From: Fagopyrum homotropicum
Lineage: Eukaryota; Streptophyta; Magnoliopsida; Caryophyllales; Polygonaceae
Assembly: GCA_033239125.1 (NCBI GenBank)
Contig: BSWB01000002.1
Location: forward strand, 8,899,001 to 8,963,000
Length of the DNA: 64,000 nucleotides
Direction of reading: 5' to 3'
Shown one piece after another: positions 21,994 to 34,347 of this stretch (the stretch's first letter is position 1; each line of letters begins with the position of its first letter). The notes under the pieces were generated by a model. It searched no databases. It worked only from the letters and a program-made list of their open reading frames with translations, and was not told where the DNA came from. The position numbers and the translations under genes are program-made.

Positions 21994-22058
21994 ACCACAC
22001 TAATATTTTGCATTAGTTACATTCAATAATCAAATATTCGATTTTTTTACTTTAAAAG

Positions 22059-22349
22059 TAGACATGTTCATATCCGGGCAACATGCTTGAAAAAACGGGT
22101 GGGTATGAACAATCGGAACAGAGGAAGAAGTCCGATCCGTCAAATCCGCCGGGCCGGATCCGAACGCCACTCCAAGCCTGATAGTGTCGAAAAGTACGGC
22201 CCGTCACCCCGCCCGCCCTGTCAAGTCGGGTGGGTACGACAACCATTTCAGGCCCGGTAGCCGAACTCTGTCTTGGTCCGGATAAACGGGCTTAACATTT
22301 TGTGAAAGTCATGCCTGAACCCGGCCCGACCTGGATATAAACAAGTCTA
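22059..22349. mobile_element. hAT-type MITE, 291 bp
   Basis: Starts TAGACATGTTCATATCCGG and ends with its imperfect inverted repeat CTGGATATAAACAAGTCTA. The flanks TTTAAAAG at 22051-22058 and 22350-22357 are a perfect 8-bp duplication, as made by hAT transposases. The body is GC-rich with repeated GGGTGGGTA and GGCCCG words and no coding capacity. The ends are close to those of the 744-bp element at 59569-60312, so the two are probably one family. Confidence 0.88.
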
Positions 22350-22844
22350 TTTAAAAGTAAGTAAATCTTTTGATTTTTTTTTTCTTCAAAAGCTTAGGGC
22401 TTATTTACTTATAGAATGGTTTGTTTTCCGGTTTACAAACAGGTCTATTTAAAAGTAACTAAATGAGTTTATTTAAAAGTAAGTAAATTGAGCTAGATAA
22501 AATAAGTCTATGTTACAAGAAAACTAAATCATTTATTTTGTCACCAATAAACTATAATACAAATAACCAAGACTTTATTTGAATTAAATAGTGTTTATAA
22601 TAAAAATAAATGATATTTTAACCAATAAAATTTGTATAGATCACCAAGACTTTGTAAAATGTATTTAAAATTAAATGCTTCTTATTTTGTATATCTTTAT
22701 CGATAAACAAATATAAGCGAAAATAAAACAAGTTCCCGTTCGTAGCCTATATGATTACTAGTTATTAATAAACCACCCTTAAATCTGAAGTGTTACATTA
22801 ATTTTAAAAATAAATTATGATTTCATATATATGCCCATCAATAT
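22350..22844. other. AT-rich spacer with repeated TTTAAAAGTAA words
   Basis: No gene seen. TTTAAAAGTAA or a close variant occurs several times (near 22350, 22446 and 22469), so the hAT MITE landed in or beside a short local repeat. Confidence 0.4.
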
Positions 22845-22855
22845 TCAATAGGTAG

Positions 22856-22986
22856 TTGATCTTTTACTTGATGATGTAAGGGGTCGAGCTATTCCCGTGT
22901 GATGATACTTAGCTCTTTTTCAATGAATAAAAGCGCGTCTAGATGCGCCGGAGATCACTTACTCTCCTTCCCACCAAAAAAGCAAA
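22856..22986 (+). mobile_element. 5'-truncated LINE tail, 131 bp
   Basis: The fragment ends in an A-rich tail (CCACCAAAAAAGCAAA) and is flanked by an 11-bp direct repeat TCAATAGGTAG at 22845-22855 and 22987-22997. That is the signature of target-primed reverse transcription. The body is a 3'-UTR-like stretch with no coding. Confidence 0.75.
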
Positions 22987-22997
22987 TCAATAGGTAG

Positions 22998-24366
22998 AGG
23001 GTACAAATTATGGTCAACTGAATTTCCTCCTATTCCAAACTCACCTTTCCTTTCAGGACCGCAAACGGAAATTTCTAGATCATTTACAATGACTAACGAT
23101 TCTTATTATGAGGTAAATACATCTTATATACATTTAAGTCACTTGTATTATATAAAATTAGTGGACATTCCCAGTAAAATCTAGGAATTATTTAATTCAA
23201 TTGTCTTATGACAAGAGGTATATAACTTTTGACTTTCTTCATGTTATACGAAAAAGATTTGTAATTCTTAACCCAGTTTAGATCTGTAACAGTTTGACAT
23301 TCCCAGTAAAAATCTAGGAGTTTCATGATTCTGTATGGGAGGGTGAAGTTTACATTAGCTGTACAGTTCCATGAAAAGTAAAAATTACAACAAAATCCCT
23401 CGAATTTCTCAAATTTGAAGTATATTGTTGGTTGAACTGCTGAAGTAAGATGATTTGAGCAAATGCTAGAAAGGAGACTTGATCGGTCAATTGATCGAAA
23501 TTCCTCCTGTTCCATGGTCAGCTTGAAGCAGATACTTGTGGATCACCCATGTTGAACTAATGAAAAACAATATATTCTTCTTCTGAGGTGAGAATTGACT
23601 GCAAAATTACAAAATGATACAGAAGCATAGAAAATCAAAGGATTTCAATCACTTGGAAGATTTTTTGATAATGCCATGTAAAGCAATGTGATATGGATAC
23701 AAAAAACTAACTCCAAAATACGGTGAAAATTGTTGTAAAAGTGCATATTTAAAACCATGCAGCTTTTTAACAGTGTGCACTTGTCATTTTTGTAAAAGGA
23801 TAATTGCATAAACCCACCCTTAAAATGAGCATCTTTTCATAAACCACCCATAAAACATCTTTTTAGCAAAGTCACATCCCTGTATGGCTGTATTGCACAA
23901 AACCACCCTTTAAAATAATTTGTTAGCAAGTCACGCCCCTAACTAAATTTTACTCAAAAGCTCAATTAACCCATTTAAATGACATTTGTTTCTTAACCCA
24001 TTTCTTTTATCCATACGAGAGAAATTTGATTAGGGGTGTGACTTTGCTAATAAATGATTTTTAAGGGTGTTTTTATAATATACACTTTGTAAAAATGTAC
24101 ACTTTTAATATACAATTTATGCACATGAATTTATAAAATTCATGTCTTTTCTGCTCCTCACTTTTTTGTGATAACTGATAAGGGAGCTTCTCTCATGATC
24201 CTTTCTCTATCAGTGGTTTACTAAGCTGCAATTTTAGTTTAAATGAATAGGAAATCCAGACAACGAGGATCTAAACATGCTTGACTAGATTCTGCAAGAT
24301 ATATAAAGCAAGGAATGAATTCAATTCAGTTGCTTACCTGAAATGTAGAAAGATGTATAAAGTTCA
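22998..24366. other. spacer and 3' flank of the CRAL-TRIO gene with a foldback element
   Basis: No gene is supported. At about 23800-24080 the words AAACCCACCCTTAAAATG and GTCACGCCCCTAACTAAA face inverted counterparts (AGGGGTGTGAC, TTTTTAAGGGTGTTTTT). This looks like an old MITE of roughly 280 bp whose ends I cannot fix. The part next to 24366 is probably the 3' UTR of the CRAL-TRIO gene. Confidence 0.4.
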
Positions 24367-27300
24367 TCAACCATCAGAATCTCTAAAGTTGGGCGGTAGA
24401 GTGTCGTCTGTGAAATATTCTTCTCTTACCTCCTTCAAAGAGCAAAATCTAACCTAAGAGATCAATAAAGGAAGAACTTTAAGTTAATAAGCTTTACACA
24501 AACAATTGCATAGTGCAATGTTACCAGAAAACAAATAAAAATACAGTTTTTAGCAAGGGGAAAGGCAAGTAAGAGAGCTAAGGGGAACAAGATGAAGTCA
24601 TCATCAAGTGGAATGGTCAACACAGTGAAGAAATTTGAATAAGATGAATTAAAACCAGGGAAATTTACAAAAATAAAGGGTTTGACTCTTTTTAGAAGGA
24701 CTTGAACATGATGAAGTGGCAAGTAAAGGATTTAAGAAGGAACTTGAACACAGTGAAGTGGCAAGTAAAGGATTTGATAAGAATTTGATCCCAAAATAAA
24801 AAAAGATGACCTAAGGTGTTGCAAGGAATTGGGGCTTTAACATTTGAGTTTAAGTTTGAATGTTTTAGTGTACCCAGATGGAGAATCAGGGTATTTTAGT
24901 GTATGCATGTGAATTGCCAATGCTTTGGATGGAATATTCCTAATAGGTGGCATTTTGCTGATGTTTGGATAAAAGGTGGTTTGGTGAAATATACTAGACT
25001 AGTTTTAAAAACAGTAGTTTATAGTTGTTTTGTTGAAGTTTTTGCAATTATCCCTTAATCAATGATGGTAAAGTCTAGCAAATGAACAACTTACAATGAT
25101 ACCAATAGAGAGCATGGAAACTAAACCAATAATTGCAACTTCAGACAAATAAGTAATATATGTAGCAAACATGTACCAGGGAAGCATGTGATTTCAAAAG
25201 GGGCCTCACGACACGCCAAATCTTCCTAAATATAGATGGAGCGTCGACAAATAGTAGTTGGCCCAACCGCTTTGGATAGTAAGAGTAGAAGACATCAAAC
25301 TGACATAAACAATATAGGTCGACAATTAAAAGTAGATAGATATTAAGTAAGAAGGATGTGAAATTACAAAATAAAAGATCCAGATTGACAGTGAGCCACA
25401 AAAAAACTGAGGGCATCTGTAATTTGGTGCATCTGCTCGTGATAGTTTCAAATTTAATGAAAAAAATGAAAGGACTTTTAGAATGGTTATGCAGCAATCA
25501 ACTTACCACAAACGTTAAGAAGTCCATATCTACATTATCAGCACCAAAGCCTCGAAGATCAAATATTCCCAGTATTTGTTCTTGTCCTGGCGGGCGCTTA
25601 CTCAAAGCTTTCTCCACTAGGAAAACACACAATTTCTTGTCTTCAATGGGTCCCAGCATCTGTCATCAAGCAATGATCACATCATAAACTCATTCAAAAT
25701 TATCGACTTTAGAAATATGCAGTTCTTGAGAAAAGGACTTACTAGAAACACTATATGCAAATTATAACCTTGTATAAAATTTATAAGATTGTGTTTGGAT
25801 ACTGGGTTATGTATCACACTAAGACTTCATTATAAAATGAGTTTGGCTTAAAATGAGGCGGAGTGTAATGTTCACCAACCACCACATAAAACTACATTAT
25901 CCTGGCATAACTTCAGACTTCATTATTAACATTTGTTTTCATCAACTTTATTGACACATAAGAAATTTTAACCTAATTGTGTTATAACTCAAACAACAAA
26001 TGTGTAGATTTTGCAGTCATACTCACTCCAGGGAAATGCTTAGAGGCAATGACTATAAGAACCGGTCTTCCATTGACATCAAGACAGTCATGTACATAGG
26101 ATTTTCCTGTCTCAGCTGCAGTTCTCATCAAGTCTTCAGTAAGTTCAGATACTCCAAAGTCTTGGCGCCATTTCTTGAATGAAGAACATTATACAGAAAA
26201 TCAGAGTTAAAAAGGTGTTAACAAAAATACGAGTCTAACAAACTAAATAAATTATTTTAAGGAAATTTTCTTTTATGATCATCTAACAAAATCATGCGCA
26301 GCTGGAAGGTGCTTATCTAGTTAAAAGTTGCAGGCAGCTGTATTGTTAAAATCATGGCTCAAACCTCATAATCCCAGGGCCAGAGTAATAATTTGTATAT
26401 CATTAATAGTAAATTTTTTTTAAGGAATTTCTCTTTTATCATCATCTAACAAAATCATGTGCAGCTGGAAGGTGCTTATATAGTCAAAAGTTACAGGCAG
26501 TTGTATTGGAAAACATTCATGGCTCAAAAGTCATAATCCCAGGGCCAAAGTAATAATCTGTATATCATAATGGTACAAATTAAAAATTTTCAGGTAAACA
26601 GCAATTCAGTTTCATAGGAGTTAATTTTTCATATGAGCCTGATTGGAAGAACATCCAAAATTAAGTGAGTATTCAATGAGGGTATATACATACGATGGCC
26701 CTACTCAATTTCATGACAGCATCATTGACAGAAAACTTCCGGTCCCTGAGAAACCAAAGGATCATCTCTTCATCGTCTCGACCATTCTTTCCCACTGGGA
26801 GACTACTATGATCTTTCTCAAGCTTTTCTTTCACATCCAACACCAGCTGATACATTCAATGCTGTCAATTTCAAGCCACTAGATGATGGATATTATTACG
26901 ACAAAAAAACAGGAGAAAATAGCTTTAACACATGAATATACATGATGGAACAAGGACTAGATGAAAAAACTTCAGAAGTTATTGTTGAAGGGAAGCTCCA
27001 AATCTCAAGCAAAATCCCTAGTTCTTCGATAAGCACAACTTAACCAGATTGACAACAATGTAAGATTGTAAGTCAATTGTTTCAGCAAAATACCAATAAG
27101 GTTTACCTTTCATACAAACTTATTCCTAAAAATCCACTTAGAAGAACATGATGCCTCAATTACAAACAAAACGAATAATATCAAAACCTAAATTCGGATG
27201 CTCATCTAGAACCATAACGAAAACCAAACAGGATAAACAAATCAAACATCACTGCAAGTGTAAGCAAAAGAAAGAGAGGGGGTACGGAACCCTTTGGTGG

Positions 27301-27491
27301 TCGGAAACATCCAATCCAGTGGAACTCCTAATAGAGAACTTCCGAACAGCAGCAGGCTTGATCGGGTACGTTGGTGCAATAAACAAGGATGGTTGTGGCC
27401 GAAAGCAATTGGTGTACATTCGAACCGCCATTGTTGCGTTGCGATCGCCACTGGAATTGAAGATGCGAGGAGCACCAATGGACGACAACAA
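24367..27491 (-). CDS. CRAL-TRIO (Sec14-like) domain protein, 6 exons, 287 aa, probably plastid-targeted
   Basis: Likely lipid-binding or transfer protein. Coding exons, first to last: 27291-27491, 26694-26846, 26027-26173, 25507-25659, 25177-25299 and 24367-24453. All introns are phase 0 with GT-AG borders and the sum is 288 codons with stop. The N-terminus (MLSSIGAPRIF, then Arg/Ser-rich and few acidic residues) resembles a transit peptide. The CRAL-TRIO N-domain has DEEMILWFLRDRKFSV. The lipid-binding domain has KSYVHDCLDVNGRPVLIV, ILGIFDLRGFG, FYSYYPKRLGQLLFVDAPSIF and the end FTDDTLPPNFR. It resembles Arabidopsis At5g63060 from memory. A second Met lies 20 codons in, so the exact start is less certain than the rest. 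The ligand is unknown. Confidence 0.9.
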
Positions 27492-28053
27492 ATGGGGATA
27501 TGTGGTTAGGCCGCCTTGAGAAATCCCATAAATGTCCCTGTCTCCCGTGAAATTTACAGGTCATCCTCTGTCTCTCACGAAATACAAATTTGCAACCCAC
27601 AATTTCAATCCTCCAAAGCCAGTGCCTTTGAGTCAATCTAAGTTCTCCAATGTCAAGATGAGGTTCATCTGAATCATCGACATTCACAAATAATTCGTAT
27701 TCAAAGGTAAGAATTGCCCTTTATTCACAATCTTGCATTCCCCACTACTAAATATGCATTGTATAATCTAATCTTAGTGATGCATATTTCTTCAGTTGAT
27801 AGGGAAAGGCCCAACTTCAATAGCAGCAAGAGATTCTGTAGCTCTTCAAATTTCATAAATGAGAGTTCATATATTTTAGGGCACCATACTTGATGTTATA
27901 CATGATATCAACTAAGTTAATTTGATTTAGAACTTTTGATTCCTCAATGATGATCATGTAACCCAGCTGCAACATATGCAACCTGTTATTCTACTTGCAA
28001 ACAACAATAGAACCCGGAACAGTAACCGTTATAATGCTATGAATTGGATCTTC
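27492..28053. other. spacer between the CRAL-TRIO and invertase genes
   Basis: Both neighbours are on the minus strand, so this holds the CRAL-TRIO promoter and leader and the invertase 3' UTR. A minus-strand open frame at 27328-27687 overlaps exon 1 in another frame and has no domain. No other feature seen. Confidence 0.45.
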
Positions 28054-30546
28054 CTACAAATCAGCTGTTACATACTTTTCTTCATCTAAATTTATGTGAG
28101 CTTTCTTCATGCTCCATGCACTCAATCTTGTGATTTTAACCGTCTCTGTTCCATTGTTGAAGATGAACAAATGAGCTTTATTTCCAACAGCCAAAATCGG
28201 ATAAACCCTTGCTGTAATGCAAGTCTTTCCTTGTGCAGCAAAGCTCTCGATTATGGAGTGATCGATCTACATTAAACAAAAAATGAGTTCAATAGTAAAA
28301 GGTTGTACGTCATCATGTACAATGTAAATAATGTGTTAATCTTACCAATGTACGCAAATGTATCTCATCTTGTATTGGATCAACGAGCACAAAACTTCCA
28401 TATGTTGTTTTGTCATTGGTTGGATTTAGAGAAGATCTACAGAAGGAGATGGTATTTAAGTTAATTGACAAGATGAAGTTACACCGGAGATTACAGCATA
28501 TGCATTCACATGTAAGAAAACTATGTACCTGCTTTGATCACTACACATTAAAACCACAAGCTTGTCGTTATGGTCACGGAAAACTCTGAAAAACACTGCT
28601 GTGTATTCTTCTAAGCTCTTTGAAGATAAAACTAACAAGCCAAATGGTCCAACTCCACCTTTATCTGATGTGGATTTTTTGCTGCAGATCAATTGTGGGT
28701 TTGTTGAAGACAGGTCCAACTTTTCTACATTCTTGTATCCGTGCGAGGTTAACTTGAATGAAATTTCTACATCTGCCTGTCAATAGTAGTAACATTTGAT
28801 CACCCTTTGTGGATGTGAAAAATATTAGCTTATGTGTTTAATATGTGTGTTCACGTTTATAGTTTACCTGTGATGAAGTGATGCCTGCAACTTCAGTAAG
28901 TGATCCTTTATCAATGACTCTGCAAGGTAAGTCGACTTGATTCTTTCGTAACTTTTCAACTTCATTAATAGGCCATTGCACCAACTGCTTTCCGGACTTA
29001 TCCAGCCATGCTCTTCTAGGAATAGCCTGAAGTCCAGACCATCCCTTTTTAACATCATCAGTCTTGCTAGAAGATTCATTTACCCAGCCCCACAAGATCC
29101 TTCTGTTCAGAACACTATCGAAAAATGACTTTGAAGCATAGAATTTCCCATAGTCATAACGCAGTCCTACATCACTTTCTACTGACCCTTTATCCGGTAC
29201 ATAAACATCCTCATGAGTATCATATGTTCCAATAGTGTAATACTCATGTTGAGTGTCGAATAAGCTCAACTTCAGCACGTGCTTCACATTTGATCCAACT
29301 ACAGACGTATCTGCAGCAAATGATCCAGTCCTATAAACTGGATAAAAATCAGGACATTCCCAAATTCCATTACCATTAACGGAATGAAGAGGGCGATCAA
29401 CTTCAGTCCAATGAGTGAAATCCTTGCTTTTGTATAAAATAGCCAATCCTCGGCTTCCTATCTTGCTTCCTACAATCACTCTCCATGTTTTATCAGGTAA
29501 CAACCATGCTGTGCTTGGATCTCTAAACGAGTCAAAATCTATTTTCTTCCTCACATTTGGTATCATAAGAGGATTCTGAGGCACCTTAATCCATTCTCTT
29601 AGATACGGGTCAGAAATGTTTTTTGGTATGGCTAAGTTTTGGACTTGATGCTTATGTTGGTTAATTCCTGTATACAGAATTACAGGCTTGCCATCTTCAA
29701 GTATGGTTGTGGAACCTGACCAACAACCGTTTATATCAGATGGCATTGATGGTGCAAGGGCAATCGGTTCTTCAGTCCAGTTTATGAGGTCAGTTGATGT
29801 CGAATGACCCCAATTTATCTTCTGATCCCATACTGCTCCTTCTGGGTTGTATTGATAAAAGAAGTGGTAAATTCCTTTGTACACCAAAGGTCCTGTTATC
29901 ATAATATGAAATTAGTCAAGATAGTACAGCATTAAGTTTGATCCCACTTCTTATGACTAGCAGCATCCGGTATATGTATCTGATCCTTCGGTTTCAACAC
30001 GAGTTCATGGCTATTGAGTAATGATCTCAGCTCATCTGCTGTCTATTACTACTTGTAATGCAGCACTTCATCCAATTTGTTGAATCATGTAGGGGTATTT
30101 TGGTAATTTATTACATTATAAAATATGCCAAGTTGATGCTTTATTAATTGACTGAAGTTACTGAACCAACAGGTACAAACAACAAAAGCTTACCATTTGG
30201 ATCTTCATCATCCAAATTCATCCATTTGTCCATCCAAACAAGAGGAGCCAATCACCCAAGCCATAAGCAAAAAGAAGGTAAATATCAGATCAATTATATT
30301 TAAATTTGAAAGTGGAAACTTGGGATTAAAAATAGTCAAATTCTAATTCAAATAATGGATTTGTTGATCTTAAACTCAAAAAGAGGAGATTGTAAATTTA
30401 CCATTCATCCAATTTTTGGAAGGCTGAAAATGATACGCTGTCCTGTATGGCTGATCTTCAAGGCTCCTGCTACTGCTATGAACATGCCCATTAATGGTGG
30501 CGAACAGGAAGAACAGTAAAGCCAAAAAATTGAGGACTGAAGCCAT
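28054..30546 (-). CDS. cell-wall acid invertase (beta-fructofuranosidase, GH32), 6 exons, 576 aa
   Basis: Hydrolyses sucrose to glucose and fructose in the apoplast. Exons: 30402-30546, 30194-30202, 28868-29892, 28529-28776, 28346-28436 and 28054-28266, summing to 577 codons with stop. Exon 2 is the 9-nt mini-exon ATCCAAATG typical of plant invertases; it completes NDPNG, the catalytic nucleophile motif. Other GH32 marks are FRDPSTAWL (RDP) and WECPDF (catalytic Glu). Pro rather than Val in WECPDF is typical of cell-wall isoforms. The N-terminus MASVLNFLALLFFLFATING is a clear signal peptide. The C-terminal beta-sandwich ends in EEKYVTADL. Nothing is broken. The upstream 31.1-34.3 kb holds a dead tandem copy. 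Confidence 0.94.
30194..30202 (-). other. 9-nt mini-exon of the invertase gene
   Basis: ATCCAAATG is bordered by AG and GTAAGC on the minus strand. Exon 1 ends AAT G and exon 3 begins GA CCT, so inclusion gives N-D-P-N-G-P. Skipping it would remove the nucleophile Asp but keep the frame. Confidence 0.93.
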
Positions 30547-31084
30547 GAAGGAGTGCTAAGAGAAAGAGAGTTTAGAGGAACTGCTTAAAAGGAAAAGAAG
30601 CTCAGCTTTAAGGGGAAAAGTATAGAAGGGAAAGCACATTACGTTTCAAGCTGAACTGAAAAAAATAGCTATCAAATTAATTGTTTCCATTATTACGAAA
30701 GGTCATGTCAGTCGATTAGTCCTGAAAATGAGGCATTATGTGTTAGAATATTTTTAGGGACTAAGTAGTCTTTATTAATCATTTTAATTACGTGTACACA
30801 AATCCAATTCTGTGTTAAAAACAATGTAAGCCATGAGAAGATGTTTAACGGACACAAACTTGACTAGGAATAACCTTCAATTTCTATTTTAATGAAAAGG
30901 GCAATTAGTTCGTGAGTGTAACTAGATTTGTTCAAATCTGGACCCGGATCAGATCCGGGCCGTCTAGAGTCAGCTTTTAGAAACTATTTGATCCGTATCA
31001 AATTTGTATGACAGTACTATTCTTGACTTCAGTAGGAATTGCAATTCATAGATTGCTGCTGAAATTTTCTACAAATCAGCATTT
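30547..31084. other. invertase promoter and intergenic DNA
   Basis: Upstream of the invertase start. Near 30930-30975 the words TAGATTTGTTCAAATCTGG and GATCCGGGCCGTCTAGA resemble a truncated end of the TAGAC-type hAT family, without a matching second end. No gene seen. Confidence 0.35.
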
Positions 31085-31494
31085 ACAGCAGTCTGGATCA
31101 GGCAACAACCATGCTGTTGTCGGGTCTCTAAACGAGTCAGGATCAATATTCTTCTCCAAATTCGGTATCATGAGAGGATTTTGAGGAACCTTAATCCATT
31201 CTCGTAGGTACGGGTCAGATAGATTCTTCAGTATGATTAAGTTTTGGACATGATGATTTTGTTCGTTGTTTCCGGTGTACAGGATCACAGGCTTGCCATC
31301 TTTAAGTATGGTTGGGGATCCTGACCAACAACCGTTTATATCAAATGGCATTGATGTTCAATGCATATGGTTCTTCTGTCCAGTTTATGAGATCAGTTGA
31401 TGTTGAGTGTCCCAAAAGATCTTCTTATTCCAAAATGCTCCTTTTGGATTGTACTGTTAAAATAGGTGATAAATTCCCTTGTAAACCAAAGGTC

Positions 31495-32546
31495 CTACAA
31501 TCATTAGGCCGTCCAATGAACTTTGGTGGCCCTGTTATAAAGTAAGTTAAAATATGGGAAAATTTTAAATTATAGAAGATTAAATTTGCAAGTTAAATAT
31601 GTGATTTCGGCATAAGAAAGGAAAGAATGAACAAAAAAAATGTTCTAAACCAGTAACGTGAAATATATTGGTGAGAAGATTTGATAGTAAGTAGTCGGTG
31701 TAAGACCCATCTGAGATCGAGATTGAAAAACAAAATACAAGTGTGATTGCATACCAGGATTCAAACTTCGGCGTAATTTAAGTCTCATTATCGAAGCTCA
31801 TGTATCATATATAACATTGAGTTGATCATTTAAATCCCTAAATACAAGCCTCAAACCCTAAATTCAAATATTGAAGGCCTAAAACCTAATATTCATACCT
31901 AGAAAAACTTAATCCTAAGTCGGTTAGGAAATTAAATAAATTAAAAATCTAATGAACAAAAGAGAAAGAGGATTAGAAGTATATAATTAAGATAGTAACA
32001 AGAAAACAACCATCTTGTAACCGAGTAGCACAATATCAAAGAGGTCAGTTTTTCGGCATAAATAGGACTGGGGAAGACAAAGAAGATAGTAATAGTATAC
32101 ATAAACTTCCATTTTTCAGAGAATAGTGAAAGAAGTTGTGAAACTTGGAAGAGGGTATAGAGATAGACACTCGTTGAGATTTTGGAGGATACCATGAAAA
32201 CGAAAAATCATGATGCACATAAATGGAATCCTAATAAGAACAATGTTATACAACAATAAATAAATTTGAGGCCCTGTAAAGTTGTAGGCCCTGTTCGGTT
32301 GGGCTATTTGAACATGCTAATGGACGACCCTGACAATCATAATACAAGGCATAAGTCTAGTTATAGAGTTTACAAGTACTTGATCAACTTAGGCTTTCTT
32401 GGTAGAGACTGAATTGTTGGTTTCGACTCGTTCACAAATTGCTCAACCCCGAGAGTGTTGTGAGATATTTGTCGAAAGAGTTTGACTATCCCTTGATCGG
32501 GCCTAACAAACCATAATATGAACTTATAACTAACACATCACTTCAA
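31495..32546. other. intron-2 remnant of the invertase pseudogene
   Basis: AT-rich sequence between the pseudogene exon 3 and the MITE. No coding or RNA gene recognised. A short Phe/Leu-rich minus-strand open frame (31941-32195) has no domain. Confidence 0.35.
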
Positions 32547-32954
32547 GGGCCCATTTGGTATTGATATTGGGTATGAGTATCACCCATACTCATACTCGTT
32601 GTTTACTATTTTAGTATATTTGGTATCTAATTGATACTCTATATTTGGATTGTACCCCTTTGATATACTGATGTTTTGAAAATTATGGATCCTTTAATCC
32701 TACGCTTCTCCTCTTCTCCCATCCTCCATCTATCTCCTCTTCTCCATACTCATCCCTCCTTCTTGTGTGAGCTCTCCTCCATCGAAATTCCTCTTTCTCA
32801 CGTAACTTCTTCTCTTTTTCTCTTTGTCTCCTTGTCAGTTTCAGAAGTAATTTGTTGTTGGGTATCAAGATATGGGTATCATATATTAATCTAATACCCA
32901 TATCTTATACTCATACCTGATATCTGAAATAAGATATCAATACCAAACGACCCC
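32547..32954. mobile_element. Tourist/Harbinger-like MITE, about 408 bp
   Basis: Terminal inverted repeats GGGCCCATTTGGTATTGAT and ATATCAATACCAAACGACCCC-type end match for about 25 bases with one to two mismatches, and internal GGGTATGAGTAT words face inverted partners near 32895-32920. GGG-C-GTTTGGT ends are typical of Tourist-like MITEs. The expected 3-bp duplication is not clean (CAA against AAA), so the family assignment is tentative. Confidence 0.6.
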
Positions 32955-33447
32955 AAATTATCTAGATCCGAGAAAACAATCAAGATATGATGTATTGGTC
33001 TTATCATTGTAGGAACTGAACTTGCTTTGCCATTAACAAAACCGGGTTGAACTTGGTTTTTTACTTGTCCAACCCGGAACTGAAATAACATGGGCGGTTT
33101 CGGTCCATCTTTCCAAAAAAAAAACCCGGTTCATGTCTGGTCCACTATAACAAAAGTTGTTGTCCGGTCTGAATCAGGCGCAAAACCATTAAAATAAAAA
33201 CTGGTCCAAAAATCCCAAACCCGATTCAATTGGGATGCAATATGCTCGGTTCAAGACCGGACCGACCCGACCATTAATAAACAAAAAATTGCTTAAATAC
33301 TAAAGATAAAGATGCATAGGAAAGGAAGGTTACCATTGGGATCTTCATCATCCAAATTCATCAGTTAAAATTTACAAAAGAGAAAAAGGGAATTGTTATA
33401 ATCAAGCATCATAAGATGAATCTAAAGATCAATCAACTATAACTAGC

Positions 33448-34081
33448 CCACTATCGGGGTAGGCTTTCTGCGGCTAAACCTGCTCGAATTGTTGAACTCG
33501 TCAGGTGGGTGGCTCCTAATATTGGTTGGTTTAAGGCTAATACAGACAGGTCGGTTGGGCTCAATGGGCATGCCACTGCTGGAGGAACTATCAGAGACAC
33601 GAATGGTCAGTGGGTGTGTGGGTTCGTTATGAACATTGGCATATCTTCCGTGCCGATTGCGGAGTTGTGGGGACTCTTATCTGGTCTTCATCTCGCTTGG
33701 GTAAGGGGTTTCCGTAAAATTCTAGTGGAAATTGATTCTGCTACTGTGTTACGACTCATCAATAATACAGTTTCACATAGGCATCCGCTCTTTAGTCTGG
33801 TATCTCGTTTCCAAGGCTTCATTAGTAGGAACTGGCAAGTTTAGATCCGTCATATCTATCGGGAGGCCAACCAAGCTGCGGATCATTTGGCTTCTCTTGC
33901 TACAGGGTATCGTGTTGGCTTGTTTATTTTAAGTAATCCTCCTAGTTCTTTAAGATGTTTTCTAAGCAACGATGCCCGAGGTGTGGCGACCCAACGACTT
34001 GTCATTTGTTAGCCATTTCCCTTAGTTTTAATTCATCACGGTGAAGTCTTGCTTCATCGTCTCCATTACCAAAAAAAAAAA
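33448..34081 (+). mobile_element. 5'-truncated LINE 3' end with RNase H remnant, 634 bp
   Basis: Ends in an A-run and is flanked by a perfect 13-bp duplication AACTATAACTAGC (33435-33447 and 34082-34094). It encodes a degraded plant LINE RNase H: WFKANTDRSV, GTIRDTNGQWVCGFV, ELWGLLSGLHLA, VEIDSATV and, after an in-frame TAG at about 33842, IYREANQAADHLASLA. It sits in intron 1 of the invertase pseudogene in opposite orientation to that gene. It differs from the long LINE at 52658. Confidence 0.88.
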
Positions 34082-34347
34082 AACTATAACTAGCTACGTA
34101 CCATTCATCCAATTTTTGGAAGGCTGAAAATGATAAGTTGTCTTATAAGACTGAAAATCTTCATGACTGCTAATGTTGTTGCTTTGAACAGGGCTAATAT
34201 TGATATACAAGAGGAAGAACACCAAAAGTTTAAAGACTGCAACTTTATGAACACAACAGGCCATGGCAGAAGAGACAAATGGAAGAGAGATCAGAGAGAT
34301 ATAAATCAGGAGTTGGAAGAAAGGGAGGGAGAGATAAAAGCTTAATT

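Larger units (their letters stand above)
31085..34264 (-). pseudogene. truncated tandem copy of the cell-wall invertase gene
   Basis: Exon 1 (34102-34264) is intact: ATG, a hydrophobic signal-like segment, and TYHFQPSKNWMN like the active gene. The mini-exon ATCCCAATG is at 33334-33342. Exon 3 starts at 31494 but carries a stop within the HLF-QYNP region and a frameshift before the DINGCWSGS block, and it breaks off near 31085 just after RDPTTAWLLPD. The later exons are missing. A LINE fragment sits in intron 1 and a MITE in intron 2. The gene is in the same orientation as the functional copy, consistent with tandem duplication and then decay. Confidence 0.88.

Noticed and set aside
23797..25058. 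A single MITE with AAGGATAATTGCA and TGCAATTATCCCTT ends
   Set aside because: It would have to contain the last exon of the CRAL-TRIO gene. Two independent copies of related sequence are more likely.
33509..33844. A stand-alone RNase H gene
   Set aside because: It lies inside a 5'-truncated LINE with poly(A) and a 13-bp duplication, and has an in-frame stop before its last motif.
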